From Acidimicrobiales bacterium (lineage in GTDB: Bacteria; Actinomycetota; Acidimicrobiia; Acidimicrobiales; AC-14), in contig JAODBK010000097.1 in the NCBI GenBank assembly GCA_025463925.1, positions 1 through 33,250 of the forward strand: a stretch of DNA of 33,250 nt, given 5' to 3'. The position numbers and the translations under genes are program-made. Below the pieces are notes generated by a model. The model did no database searches and was not told the DNA's origin. It worked only from the letters and a program-made list of their open reading frames with translations. How positions within the stretch are numbered: the first letter of the stretch is position 1; each line of letters opens with the position of its first letter. This document shows, piece by piece, positions 13,784-23,916 of this stretch.

Positions 13784-14979
13784 GTGCGGAGGCGCTCGCG
13801 AACGAGGCGTACGCGGTCGCGCTGGCCGAGCTGCCGGGCATGGGGCCGGCCCGGCTCCGCGCGGTGCTGGACCGCTGGCCGCCGGCGGAGGCGTGGTCGG
13901 TCGTGTGGTCGGGTCGGGCGATGGCAGTTGGCGCGGTGGCGGACGCGTGCCGGCCCGACCCGGCGGCGCTCGCGGTGACCTGGCGTACCGCAGCCGGGCG
14001 CGTCGACGTGGCCGATGTCTGGCAGCGGTACCGCGACGCCGGTGTCGGCGTCGCGGTGCTCGGCGGCGATGGCTACCCGGACGCGCTGGCGTCCGATGCC
14101 GAGGCGCCGGCCGTGGTGTGCTGGCTCGGCGATCCCGCGGTGGTCCAGGGACCGCGCGTCGGGATCGTCGGCTCGCGCCGCTGCACGCGCTACGGGCGCG
14201 ACATCGCCTTCGAGCTCGGCCACGACCTCGCCAGTGCGGGCGTGCGGGTCGTGTCGGGCCTCGCCCTCGGCATCGACGGCGCCGCGCACTCGGGCGCGCT
14301 GTCGGCGCCGGGCGGTGCGCCACCGGTCGCGGTCGTCGGCAGTGGCCTCGACGTCGTCTACCCGCGCCGCCACGTCGACCTGTGGCGCCGCGTCGCGGAC
14401 GCGGGGGTCGTCTTCTCCGAGTCGCCGATGGGCGCGGCGCCGGAAGGGTGGCGGTTCCCGCTGCGCAACCGCCTCATCGCCGCGCTCGCCGACGTGCTGG
14501 TCGTCGTCGAGTCGCGCCACCAGGGCGGTTCGCGGCACACGGTGGACGCCGCCATCGAACGCGACCGGGTCGTGCTCGCCGTTCCCGGCCCGGTGCGCAG
14601 CCCGCTTTCGACGTATCCCAACGAGCTGCTCCATCAGGGCGTCGGCCCGGCGCGTGACGTGGTCGACGTGCTGGTCGCGCTCGGCCTGGCCGGTCGGCTG
14701 CCGATGCCGGCTCCCGTCGACGCCGGCGAACCCGAACACGAACCCGAACCCGACGTCGACGGACCGGCCGATCCGGTCGAGGTCGCAGTGCTCGACGCCG
14801 TCGGATGGGAGCCGGCCACCCTCGACGACGTCGCCGAGCGGGCCGGCCGGTCGCTCGGTGCCGTCGCCGCCGCGCTGGCCCGCCTCGAGGCTGCCGGGCG
14901 GGTGGCCGAGCGAGACGGGCGCTGGGAGCGGGTGGCCGGCAGGTCGGGGGCCATCCGGCGGCGAACGGCACCGGCATGA
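13780..14979 (+). CDS. dprA: DNA-processing protein DprA
   Basis: DprA binds incoming single-stranded DNA and loads RecA during transformation. The 399-residue product has an N-terminal helix-hairpin-helix/SAM-like part (ALAELPGMGPARLRAVLDRW). The Rossmann-like DprA core follows, with VGIVGSRRCTRYG (127-139), SGLALGIDGAAH (159-170), VVGSGLDVVYPRRH, FRF-type LRNRLIAALAD and SRHQGGSRHTVDAA. A C-terminal winged-helix region (about 325-385) follows an acidic linker of EPEHEPEPD type. It starts at a GTG overlapping the comM stop and ends in an ATGA overlap with the GH5 gene, so comM-dprA-GH5 form one transcription unit. Confidence 0.97.
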   Translation: MSAEALANEAYAVALAELPGMGPARLRAVLDRWPPAEAWSVVWSGRAMAVGAVADACRPDPAALAVTWRTAAGRVDVADVWQRYRDAGVGVAVLGGDGYPDALASDAEAPAVVCWLGDPAVVQGPRVGIVGSRRCTRYGRDIAFELGHDLASAGVRVVSGLALGIDGAAHSGALSAPGGAPPVAVVGSGLDVVYPRRHVDLWRRVADAGVVFSESPMGAAPEGWRFPLRNRLIAALADVLVVVESRHQGGSRHTVDAAIERDRVVLAVPGPVRSPLSTYPNELLHQGVGPARDVVDVLVALGLAGRLPMPAPVDAGEPEHEPEPDVDGPADPVEVAVLDAVGWEPATLDDVAERAGRSLGAVAAALARLEAAGRVAERDGRWERVAGRSGAIRRRTAPA

Positions 14980-16532
14980 ACCGGCGCGGGAGGACGGTTG
15001 CCGCCGCGGTCGCGCTGCTCGTCGCGGTCGGGCTGCCGGCCCGTGCGACCGACCGGTCGCTGCCGCTGCTGCGCCTGCACGCGACGCGCGGCGCCGGCGC
15101 GGCGGTCGTCGACAGTGCCCGGCGGCAGGTGCTGCTGCGCGGCGTGAACGTCAACCAGCTCGGCGACTACTACCAAGCCAACGCGTCGCTGTTGCCGACC
15201 GTGCCACTCACCGAGGCGGACTTCGCGTCGATCGCGGCCATCGGCTTCAACAGCGTGCGCTTGATCGTGCACTGGTCCAAGCTCGAGCCGACTCGCGGGT
15301 TCGTCGACCCGGCCGAGCTGGCACGCGTCCACCAAGCAGTGGCGTGGGCGGCACGGCACCGCCTGTACGTCGTCCTCGACATGCATCAGGACGCGTGGGG
15401 CAAATCCATCGCGACCGCTCCGGGGGAGACGTGCCCGCCGGGCCTCGACCGGGCCATCGGCTGGGACGGCGCACCGCCGTGGGCCACCATCACCGACGGC
15501 ATGTCTCGGTGCCGCAAGGCGCTGCGCGAGGCATCACCCGCGGTGGCACAGGCGTGGCAGAACTTCTACGTCGATCGCGACGGGATCCAGGCCGAGCTGG
15601 TGCGCACGTGGGCCGCGCTGGCGAGGTCGTTCGCGTCCGACCCGACGGTCGCGGGCTACGACCTGCTCAACGAGCCGAACCCCGGGTGGGCCGCCGCCGG
15701 TCCGTCCGACGTGGCACTGCTCGGGCTGTTCTACGACCGCGCGCTGGCCGCGATCCGTGCCGCCGAGCGGTCGGTGCCGGGTGGGTTCAGCCACATCGGG
15801 TTCTTCGAGCCGATGGCGACGTGGTCGGCGACGTCGGTCGGGGTGTCGCCGCAACCGGCGTTCACGCACGACCCGAACATCGTGTTCGCGCCGCACCTGT
15901 ACGGCGGCTCGATCACCGCCGACCGCTCGGTCGGTCTCGACGTCACCAGCGTCGCGTTCGGCTTCGACGAGGCCGGTCGCGAATCGGCGCGCTACGGCAC
16001 CACCTTCTGGTCGGGGGAGTGGGGCTGGTTCGGCGAACCGGCGACGCAGGCCGCGAGCGTCGCCGAGTACGGGCGGCGCGAGGACGCGGCGCGGGTCGGC
16101 GGGGCGTGGTGGGACTGGAAGCAGGCATGCGGCGACCCACACGTGGTCGGCGTCCCGGGGGGCAAGGCCGAAGGTGTCTCGCCGAGCCTCAACCGGTTCG
16201 CGTGCCCGGCGCAGCAGGCCCTCGGCATCCCGCCTCAGTTCATGCGGCCGCTGGGTCGCGCGTACCCGCGGGCCGCGCCCGGCGCCCTCACCGCGCTCGC
16301 GAGCAACCCCGACTCCGGCCGGCTCGACCTCGCCGGCACCTCGACACCGGGCGCCGGCCCACTCGAGGTCTGGGTGCCCGGGCCGGCGGCCGGTGGTCCC
16401 TCGGCGGCACCGCCCCGGGTGCGGGCGGTCGCCGGGCTGGCCAACGTGCGCATCAGCGCGATCGACGGTGGGTGGCTGGTGCGCGCCGATCCCGCCGGTC
16501 CCGGCCGGTACGTGCTCTGGCTCGGTCACTAG
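14976..16532 (+). CDS. Secreted glycoside hydrolase family 5 protein (endoglycoceramidase-like)
   Basis: The 518-residue protein starts with a signal peptide (RRGRTVAAAVALLVAVGLPARA, cleavage near residue 24). A GH5 (beta/alpha)8 domain of the endoglycoceramidase-like group follows. Visible are VLLRGVNVNQLGDYY, FNSVRLIVHW, VVLDMHQDAWG (H137), the acid/base Glu in YDLLNEPNPG (E233), H307 in FAPHLYG, and the nucleophile Glu in FWSGEWGWFG (E348). The C-terminal 110 residues look like the small beta domain of that group. The retained catalytic pair suggests an active exo-cellular glycosidase. The glycan or glycolipid substrate is unknown. It starts in an ATGA overlap with dprA, an odd partner for a DNA-uptake gene. 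Confidence 0.93.
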   Translation: MNRRGRTVAAAVALLVAVGLPARATDRSLPLLRLHATRGAGAAVVDSARRQVLLRGVNVNQLGDYYQANASLLPTVPLTEADFASIAAIGFNSVRLIVHWSKLEPTRGFVDPAELARVHQAVAWAARHRLYVVLDMHQDAWGKSIATAPGETCPPGLDRAIGWDGAPPWATITDGMSRCRKALREASPAVAQAWQNFYVDRDGIQAELVRTWAALARSFASDPTVAGYDLLNEPNPGWAAAGPSDVALLGLFYDRALAAIRAAERSVPGGFSHIGFFEPMATWSATSVGVSPQPAFTHDPNIVFAPHLYGGSITADRSVGLDVTSVAFGFDEAGRESARYGTTFWSGEWGWFGEPATQAASVAEYGRREDAARVGGAWWDWKQACGDPHVVGVPGGKAEGVSPSLNRFACPAQQALGIPPQFMRPLGRAYPRAAPGALTALASNPDSGRLDLAGTSTPGAGPLEVWVPGPAAGGPSAAPPRVRAVAGLANVRISAIDGGWLVRADPAGPGRYVLWLGH

Positions 16533-16558
16533 GAGCCACCGAGCAGCCACCCGGCCGG

Positions 16559-16564
16559 TACCGT
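16559..16564 (+). promoter_or_regulatory. Predicted -10 element of xerC (leaderless arrangement)
   Basis: TACCGT ends 6 nt before the xerC GTG at 16571. No ribosome-binding site lies in the gap. The same hexamer and a similar spacing occur before the gene at 3130. Confidence 0.4.
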
Positions 16565-16570
16565 GAAGTC

Positions 16571-17449
16571 GTGGACACGTGGCTGGTCGACGGCTTCGGT
16601 CGCTCCCTGGGCGGGCTCTCGCCCAACACCGTCGCGGCCTACGTCACCGACATCACGGCCTTCACCGAGTGGGCCGGCGATCGCCTCGGCCTGCCGGGCC
16701 CCGATGCGGTCGAGCCATTGGTGCTCCGCCGGTACCTCGCGTACCTCACCACGAAGGGCTCGGCCCGCCGCAGCGTGGCCCGCAAGGCCGCGGCCGTCCG
16801 CCGGTACTTCCACTGGCTGCACCGCACCGGCGCGATCGCGACCGACCCGGCGCGGCGGTTGTCGGCGCCGAAGGGGGACGCCCGCCTGCCGCGGGTGCTC
16901 TCGCGCGCCGAGCTGACGACGCTGCTCGACGAGCCGCGGGCGACCGAGGACGACGCCGCGGTGGACGATCGTGACCGCGCCGTCCTCGAACTGCTCTATG
17001 GAAGCGGGCTGCGGGTCGCCGAGCTGTGCGGGCTGCGGCCCGAGGACGTCGACCTGCGGCGGGCGACCGTCACCGTCTGGGGGAAGGGCAGCAAGCAACG
17101 GCAGGTGCCGATGAGCGGTCCGTCGGTCGACGCGTTGCGGCGGTGGTCGGCGAGCCGCAGCGCGATGGTCACCGACCGGACGCCCACCGACGCGGTGTTC
17201 CTCAACCGGCGGGGTGGGCGGCTGTCACCGCGCGACGTCCGGCGGGTGCTCGACCGGCGGGCGCCGGCGCCGACGCACCCGCACGCCCTGCGGCACACGT
17301 TCGCCACCCACCTGCTCGACGGGGGCGCCGACCTGCGCATCGTCCAGGAGCTGCTCGGCCACGGCGACCTCGCGACGACCCAGTTGTACACTCACGTCAG
17401 CAAGGAGCGGCTGCGACAGGTGTACGACGCGACGCATCCCCGCGCCTGA
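16571..17449 (+). CDS. xerC: Tyrosine recombinase XerC
   Basis: XerC-type recombinases resolve chromosome dimers at dif with their XerD partner near FtsK. The 292-residue product has the N-terminal SAM-like core-binding domain (SPNTVAAYVTDITAFTEWAG...) and the catalytic domain with all tyrosine-recombinase residues. These are R148 (GSGLRVAEL), K172 (GKGSKQRQVP), H238 and R241 (HALRHTFATHLL), H264 (LLGHGDLATT) and nucleophile Y273 (LYTHVSKERL). The GTG at 16571 gives the typical short N-terminus. The position between dprA and the rpsB cluster matches mycobacterial xerC, so this is the housekeeping copy rather than a mobile-element integrase. It ends 9 bp before the sigma-factor gene. Confidence 0.96.
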   Translation: MDTWLVDGFGRSLGGLSPNTVAAYVTDITAFTEWAGDRLGLPGPDAVEPLVLRRYLAYLTTKGSARRSVARKAAAVRRYFHWLHRTGAIATDPARRLSAPKGDARLPRVLSRAELTTLLDEPRATEDDAAVDDRDRAVLELLYGSGLRVAELCGLRPEDVDLRRATVTVWGKGSKQRQVPMSGPSVDALRRWSASRSAMVTDRTPTDAVFLNRRGGRLSPRDVRRVLDRRAPAPTHPHALRHTFATHLLDGGADLRIVQELLGHGDLATTQLYTHVSKERLRQVYDATHPRA

Positions 17450-17458
17450 CAGGACCAC

Positions 17459-18241
17459 GTGGACACCGACGATTCCGCCGCCATCGACCAGCTGTGGTCC
17501 GACTTCAAGTCCACCGCCGACCAGTCGGCGCGCGACCGGCTGATCGTCCACTTCTCGCCGTTGGTCAAGTACGTCGCCGGCCGCGTCTCGGTCGGCCTCC
17601 CGCAGAACATCGAGCAGGCCGACCTGGTCAGCTACGGCATCTTCGGCCTCATCGACGCCATCGAGAAGTTCGACACCGGCCGCGGCATCAAGTTCGAGAC
17701 GTACGCCATCGCCCGCATCAAGGGCGCGATCATCGACGAGCTGCGCTCGATCGACTGGGTGCCGCGGTCCGTGCGGGCCAAGGCGCGCGCGGTCGAGAAG
17801 GCGTACAGCAAGCTCGAGAACGAGCTGCACCGCACGCCGACCGACGCCGAGGTGGCGAAGGAGCTCGGCATGACCGAGCCCGAGCTGCACGCGGTGTTCA
17901 ACCAGATCAGCTTCGTCGGCATCGTGGCGCTGGACGAGATGCTGACGGTGGGTGGCCAGCGGGGCGAGTCGACGACCCTCGGCGACACCATCGCCGACCG
18001 CGGCGCCGGCCCGGTGGCGGCGTTCGAGGTCGAGGAGATGAAGCAGATCCTCGCCGATGCCATCAACCGCATGCCCGAGCGCGAGAAGATCGTGCTGACG
18101 CTCTACTACTACGAGGGCCTGACCCTCGGCGAGATCGGCGAGGTGCTCGGCGTCACCGAGAGCCGGGTCTGCCAGATCCACACCAAGTCGATCCTGCAGT
18201 TGCGCTCGAAGCTCGCCGAGCCCGAGCGCGAGCTCGCCTGA
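17459..18241 (+). CDS. whiG: Sigma-28 family RNA polymerase sigma factor (WhiG/FliA type)
   Basis: This 260-residue alternative sigma factor has region 2 ([76 protein letters not shown]), region 3 ([18 protein letters not shown]) and region 4 ([45 protein letters not shown]). The IDWVPRSVR stretch and overall length place it with WhiG/FliA. In Streptomyces whiG lies just upstream of an M23 gene and rpsB, as here, and controls sporulation; in flagellated Actinobacteria the same family drives flagellar genes. Which role applies cannot be told from the window. No anti-sigma factor is adjacent. The start is a GTG at 17459. Confidence 0.93.
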   Translation: MDTDDSAAIDQLWSDFKSTADQSARDRLIVHFSPLVKYVAGRVSVGLPQNIEQADLVSYGIFGLIDAIEKFDTGRGIKFETYAIARIKGAIIDELRSIDWVPRSVRAKARAVEKAYSKLENELHRTPTDAEVAKELGMTEPELHAVFNQISFVGIVALDEMLTVGGQRGESTTLGDTIADRGAGPVAAFEVEEMKQILADAINRMPEREKIVLTLYYYEGLTLGEIGEVLGVTESRVCQIHTKSILQLRSKLAEPERELA

Positions 18242-18294
18242 CCTCGCCCGACATCGCCGCCGATCGGCAGCTGCACCTCCGCCCCAGGGACGCG

Positions 18295-18300
18295 TATCCT
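18295..18300 (+). promoter_or_regulatory. Candidate -10 element of the M23 gene
   Basis: TATCCT lies 52 bp before the ATG at 18353, and a GGGAGGGA ribosome-binding site sits just before the start. The hexamer is the same as for rplS, but the -35 region is weak. Confidence 0.4.
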
Positions 18301-18352
18301 CGGGGCACGCCGCTTCCCCCTGAGTGCGTTCTCCGCGCGCCCGGGAGGGACC

Positions 18353-18991
18353 ATGCGCCGCCTGCTGCTTCTTGCTTTCGTCTTCGCGCTCGTCGCGCTC
18401 GCGCCGGCCCACGCCGACCCAGGGGACTACATGCCACCGGTCGACGGGCCGGTCGTCGACCCGTTCCGACCACCGACCGAGCCGTGGGGCCCCGGCAACC
18501 GGGGCATCGACTACGCGCCCGCGCCCGGCACACCGGTGCGGGCCGCGGCCGCCGGGGTGGTGACCTTCGCCGGCCAGGTCGGCGGCGCACTGCACGTCGT
18601 CATCCGCCACGCCGACGGGATCCGGACGTCGTACTCGTTCCTCGCCACGATCGCGGTGGCCGCCGGCGACACCGTCGAGCAGGGCCGGATCGTCGGCACC
18701 GCCGGGCCGGACCTCCACTTCGGCGCCCGGGTGGGCGACCGCTACCTCGACCCGGCGACGCTGTTCGGCTCGACCGGCCCGCCCGAGGTCCACCTCGTTC
18801 CCGACGACATGGTTCCCGACGACATGGCGCCCGGCGCGGCCGACGACCGGGCCGCGCTCGCCACGATCGCCGCGGCTCGGGCCGGTGATCCCGCCACGTT
18901 CGCCGATGCACCGGCGGCCGAGCCCGGCGCCGGCCGGCCGCCATCGGACGTGGCCGATGCCCTGAGCCGGCTGACCGCCGCCTGGCGGTGA
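18353..18991 (+). CDS. Secreted M23/LytM-domain protein with a degenerate active site
   Basis: The 212-residue protein has a signal peptide (RRLLLLAFVFALVALAPAHA) and a LytM-like domain (about 28-140). The fold landmarks are VDGPVVDPFRPP, NRGIDYAPAPGTPVRAAAAGVVTFAG, GDTVEQGRIVGTAG and DLHFGARVGDRYLDP. In active M23 endopeptidases the first zinc ligand is the His of HxxxD, and the second motif is HxH. Here these read N49-R-G-I-D53 and D120-L-H122, so one zinc ligand and one catalytic His are missing. It is therefore probably non-catalytic. The C-terminal 70 residues are Asp/Ala-rich, with a VPDDMVPDDM duplication. An M23 gene at this place, before rpsB, is conserved in Actinobacteria. Confidence 0.9.
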   Translation: MRRLLLLAFVFALVALAPAHADPGDYMPPVDGPVVDPFRPPTEPWGPGNRGIDYAPAPGTPVRAAAAGVVTFAGQVGGALHVVIRHADGIRTSYSFLATIAVAAGDTVEQGRIVGTAGPDLHFGARVGDRYLDPATLFGSTGPPEVHLVPDDMVPDDMAPGAADDRAALATIAAARAGDPATFADAPAAEPGAGRPPSDVADALSRLTAAWR

Positions 18992-19013
18992 GGAGTTGGG
19001 CCCGACGCCCCGC

Positions 19014-19019
19014 TACACT
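19014..19019 (+). promoter_or_regulatory. Candidate -10 element of the rpsB operon
   Basis: TACACT lies 116 bp before the rpsB ATG at 19136. This leaves a long GC-rich leader (about 19025-19120) that could hold a ribosomal-protein autoregulatory structure. I see no fixed motif in that leader and no strong -35. Confidence 0.4.
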
Positions 19020-19135
19020 TTCAGGGTCCCCAGCGACATCCGCCGGGGTTTTCGCACGCCCGTCCGCCATCCCACGGTCGTCCCGCTCCGGGACGCGGCG
19101 CCCGGGTACCCGCCGAACCGATGGGGGAGGAGCAC

Positions 19136-20140
19136 ATGGCAGTCGTCACGATGAGGCAGCTCCTGGAGGCCGGCGTCCACTTCGGCCACCAGACGAGGCG
19201 CTGGAACCCGAAGATGAAGCGGTTCATCTTCGGCGAGCGCAACGGCATCTACATCATCGACCTGCAGCAGACGCTGCAGCGGATCGAGACCGCGTACACG
19301 TTCGTGCGCGACATGGTGGCCGACGGCGGGACGATCCAGTTCGTCGGCACCAAGAAGCAGACGCAGGACCCGATCGCCCGCTACGCCGACAAGTGCGGCA
19401 TGCCGTACGTGAACGAGCGGTGGCTGGGCGGCATGCTCACCAACTTCGCCACGATCTCGGGCCGGGTGAAGAAGATGACGGAGTACGAGCGGATGAAGGC
19501 GGCCGGTGACTTCGAGGCGATGCCGAAGAAGGAAGCGCTGATCCTCAGCCGCGAGCTGGAGAAGCTCCAGCGCAACCTCGGCGGCATCCGCGGCATGGCG
19601 AAGCTGCCCGACGCCATCTTCGTGATCGACACCAAGAAGGAGCACATCGCGGTCACCGAGGCCAACAAGCTCGGGCTTCCGATCGTCGCCGTCGTCGACA
19701 CCAACTGCGACCCCGACCTGATCCAGTACGTGATCCCCGGCAACGACGACGCCATCCGTGCCGGCACGCTGATGTGCCGGGTGATCGCCGACGCGGTCGA
19801 GGAGGGTCGCTACATCCACGCCCGCAAGAACGCCCGGGCGGCCACGACGAAGGCCGACCTGGCCGCGCCCGACCCCGAAGCCGAGGCCAAGCGCCAGCAG
19901 CACCAGGCCGAGGCCCGGCGCCAGGCGGCGCTGCAGGCCCAGGAGCGCGAGGCCCGGATGGCGTCGACGCGCCGCCGTGACGAGCCGGCCGACGCCTCCG
20001 CCGCGGCCCCCGCGGTCGAGCCACCCGCACCCGTACCCGCGCCGGCACCGGCAGCCGCGGCCGAGCCTGCCGCACCCGAGCCGGAGGCGGCACCCGCCCC
20101 CGAAACCGCAGCAGTCGCACCCGCAGAGGCCCAGGAGTAG
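19136..20140 (+). CDS. rpsB: 30S ribosomal protein S2 with a long Ala/Pro/Glu tail
   Basis: S2 binds the 30S body near bS1. The 334-residue product has the full family core: [87 protein letters not shown], and [22 protein letters not shown]. The ATG at 19136 gives [10 protein letters not shown]; an upstream ATG (19121) would overlap the GGGGGAGG ribosome-binding site and is rejected. From about residue 240 the protein continues as a charged helix ([20 protein letters not shown]) and then an Ala/Pro/Glu-rich disordered tail to 334. That makes it longer than typical S2, as in some Actinobacteria. tsf follows after 2 bp. Confidence 0.97.
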   Translation: MAVVTMRQLLEAGVHFGHQTRRWNPKMKRFIFGERNGIYIIDLQQTLQRIETAYTFVRDMVADGGTIQFVGTKKQTQDPIARYADKCGMPYVNERWLGGMLTNFATISGRVKKMTEYERMKAAGDFEAMPKKEALILSRELEKLQRNLGGIRGMAKLPDAIFVIDTKKEHIAVTEANKLGLPIVAVVDTNCDPDLIQYVIPGNDDAIRAGTLMCRVIADAVEEGRYIHARKNARAATTKADLAAPDPEAEAKRQQHQAEARRQAALQAQEREARMASTRRRDEPADASAAAPAVEPPAPVPAPAPAAAAEPAAPEPEAAPAPETAAVAPAEAQE

Positions 20141-20142
20141 CG

Positions 20143-21662
<1,520 letters not shown>

Positions 21663-21669
21663 GGACTCG

Positions 21670-22227
21670 ATGATCGACGATGTCCTGCTCGAGACGGCGG
21701 ACCGGATGGCCAAGGCGATCGAGCACACCCAGTCGGACTTCTCCACGGTCCGGACCGGCCGGGCCACGCCGGCGCTCGTCGAGAAGCTCAAGGTCGACTA
21801 CTACGGCAGCGAGGTCCCGATGCAGCAGCTGGCCGGCTTCAGCGTGCCGGAGGCCCGGCTGCTCGTGATCCAGCCGTACGACAAGGGCGCCATGAAGGCC
21901 ATCGAGAAGGCGATCCAGAACTCGGACCTGGGCATCAACCCCTCGAACGACGGGCAGGTGATACGGCTGGTGTTCCCGCAGCTCACCGAGGAGCGCCGCA
22001 AGGACATGGTGAAGGTCGTGAAGCACAAGGCCGAGGAGGGCCGGGTGACGGTCCGCAACCTCCGGCGGTCGGCTCGTCACGAGTTGGAGGCGCTCGAGAA
22101 GGACCACGAGATCTCGTCCGACGAGTTGGAGCGGGCCGAGAAGGAGCTCGAGAAGTTGACCCACGAACACGTGGCCGAGATCGACAAGCTGCTCCAGCAC
22201 AAGGAGCACGAGCTCCTCGAAGTCTGA
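21670..22227 (+). CDS. frr: Ribosome recycling factor
   Basis: RRF splits post-termination ribosomes together with EF-G. The 185-residue product has the complete family sequence: VRTGRATPALVEKLKVDYYGSEVPMQQLAGFSVPEARLL, QPYDKGAMKAIEKAIQNSDLGINPSNDG, IRLVFPQLTEERRKDMVKVVKHKAEEGRV, and the long C-terminal helix to HKEHELLEV. The ATG at 21670 follows the pyrH stop closely, with a weak GAGGA ribosome-binding site. Confidence 0.98.
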   Translation: MIDDVLLETADRMAKAIEHTQSDFSTVRTGRATPALVEKLKVDYYGSEVPMQQLAGFSVPEARLLVIQPYDKGAMKAIEKAIQNSDLGINPSNDGQVIRLVFPQLTEERRKDMVKVVKHKAEEGRVTVRNLRRSARHELEALEKDHEISSDELERAEKELEKLTHEHVAEIDKLLQHKEHELLEV

Positions 22228-22245
22228 GGAGCCGGAGGGATCCCA

Positions 22246-23916
22246 ATGGACGACCGCGACGAACGCGAAGGCGAAGACGAGGAACGACCGGATCGGACCG
22301 AGCGCTTCGACCCGACGACGCCGCCTCGCCCGGCCGGTGAAGGGGTCCGCATCATCGGCGCCGAGGAGGCGCAGACCGCGCTCGACACCGGGCAGGCCGC
22401 CGGCCGGATGCCCGACGACGTGCCGAAGTACGGCGACGTTCCCGAGCAGCCCGCCGGGCCGCGGCCGCCCCTGCGCTTCCCGCTGGGCGGGGGCGACGAT
22501 CCCGCGGCGGTGCCGAAGTCGCCGCCGGTCACCGGCCCGGCGTCGGCACCGCGCTTCGGCACGTCCGGCAACCCGTCCCCCACTGCGCCCACGCCGCCGG
22601 CGTCCACACCGCCGCCACCCGCGCCGCGCGCGCCGGCACCGACGCCGGCGTGGACCCCGCCCATCCCGTCGTCGTCGCCGCCGAGCGACGAGCCGCCGGC
22701 CCGCCCCGTGACGTCGTCGACCCTGCCGCACTGGACCGAGCCGGCCACCGGTGAGGTGCCGCGCATCCTGGCGGAGGACGCGACCGACGACGACGAGCTC
22801 GGCGCGTGGTCCTCGTTGTCAGGCGGCCCGCGATGGCGAGACTCGGAGTCCGATTGGCACGAGGCCGACTTCGCCGGCGACGACGACATCGCGTCGGATG
22901 CCCCGAAGCTCGGCGCGCTCGACGATTCGGAGCCCGAGCCCGACGACCTCTTCGATTTCGACCGCGAGGCCACCCGCGTGCGGCCGACGCGGCCGGCGCG
23001 CGAGGTGTTCGACCAGGGTGAGCCCGAGCCGACGCGGCGGGCCCGCTCGCGCCAGGTCGCCATCCGGTCGCGCCGCGAGCCCGACGACGACGGTGGCGGC
23101 GCCGCCGGTCCGACGGCCGGACGCGACGTGCGGCTCGCAGTGGGCACCGGCGTCGCCATCGGCGTGCTGTTCCTCATCTGCGCCGCCATCGGACCAGGCG
23201 CGCTGGTGCTGCTCGTCGGCGCGGTCGTCACGCTGGGGGTGGCCGAGCTCTACGCCGCGCTGCAGGCGCGGGGCCACCACCCGGCCACCTTGCTCGGGCT
23301 GACCGCCACGGTCGCGCTGGTCGGCGGCGCGTACTGGCGCGGCGAGCGGGCCTTCCCGCTGATCGCGTCGATGTTCGTCGTGTTCTGCCTGCTCTGGTAC
23401 CTCACCGGCGTCGTCCGAGCGCGACCGGCGGTGAACATCGGGCTGAGCCTGCTGGTGTTCGCGTACGTCGGCTTCCTCGGCAGCTTCGCCGCACTGCTGC
23501 TGAAGTTCCACGACGGCGTCGGCCTGCTGGTGGGCACGGTCGTCGTGGTGGTCGCCTACGACGTCGGCGCGTTCGTCGTCGGCCGCCAGATCGGCCGCAC
23601 GCCGCTGTCGCCGGTGAGCCCCAACAAGACCTGGGAAGGCCTGTTCGGCGCGACGACCGCGGCGATCCTCGCCGGCGTGATCGTGGTGCAGGGCATCCAC
23701 CCGTGGGGCGTGAAGCACGCGCTGCTCCTGGCCATCGTCGTGTCGGTGATGGCGCCGATCGGCGACCTGTGCGAGTCGATGATCAAGCGCGACCTCGACC
23801 TGAAGGACATGGGCTCGATCCTGCCCGGCCACGGCGGGGTGCTCGACCGCATCGACGCGCTGATCTTCGTCATGCCGGCCGTCTACTACCTGGTCGTCTA
23901 TCTCAAGATCGTATGA
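22246..23916 (+). CDS. cdsA: Phosphatidate cytidylyltransferase with a long disordered N-terminus
   Basis: CdsA makes CDP-diacylglycerol, the precursor of phosphatidylinositol, phosphatidylglycerol and cardiolipin, in the cytoplasmic membrane. The 556-residue product is about twice the usual length. Residues 1-285 are an acidic/Pro/Arg-rich, apparently disordered cytoplasmic extension. The enzyme proper begins near residue 290 with multiple hydrophobic helices (VGTGVAIGVLFLICAAIGPGALVLLVGAVVTL and on). It contains SPNKTWEGLFGA and the CDS signature SMIKRDLDLKDMGSILPGHGGVLDRIDA (from about residue 511). The ATG at 22246 follows a GGAGGGA ribosome-binding site. The stop overlaps dxr in ATGA. 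Confidence 0.97.
   Translation: MDDRDEREGEDEERPDRTERFDPTTPPRPAGEGVRIIGAEEAQTALDTGQAAGRMPDDVPKYGDVPEQPAGPRPPLRFPLGGGDDPAAVPKSPPVTGPASAPRFGTSGNPSPTAPTPPASTPPPPAPRAPAPTPAWTPPIPSSSPPSDEPPARPVTSSTLPHWTEPATGEVPRILAEDATDDDELGAWSSLSGGPRWRDSESDWHEADFAGDDDIASDAPKLGALDDSEPEPDDLFDFDREATRVRPTRPAREVFDQGEPEPTRRARSRQVAIRSRREPDDDGGGAAGPTAGRDVRLAVGTGVAIGVLFLICAAIGPGALVLLVGAVVTLGVAELYAALQARGHHPATLLGLTATVALVGGAYWRGERAFPLIASMFVVFCLLWYLTGVVRARPAVNIGLSLLVFAYVGFLGSFAALLLKFHDGVGLLVGTVVVVVAYDVGAFVVGRQIGRTPLSPVSPNKTWEGLFGATTAAILAGVIVVQGIHPWGVKHALLLAIVVSVMAPIGDLCESMIKRDLDLKDMGSILPGHGGVLDRIDALIFVMPAVYYLVVYLKIV

Noticed and set aside
16571-17449. XerC as the integrase of a mobile element
   Set aside because: No att-like duplications, phage genes or tRNA are nearby, and the locus matches housekeeping xerC in other Actinobacteria.
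19121-19135. Upstream ATG as the rpsB start
   Set aside because: It would add MGEEH and overlaps the GGGGGAGG ribosome-binding site. The conserved S2 N-terminus begins at 19136.
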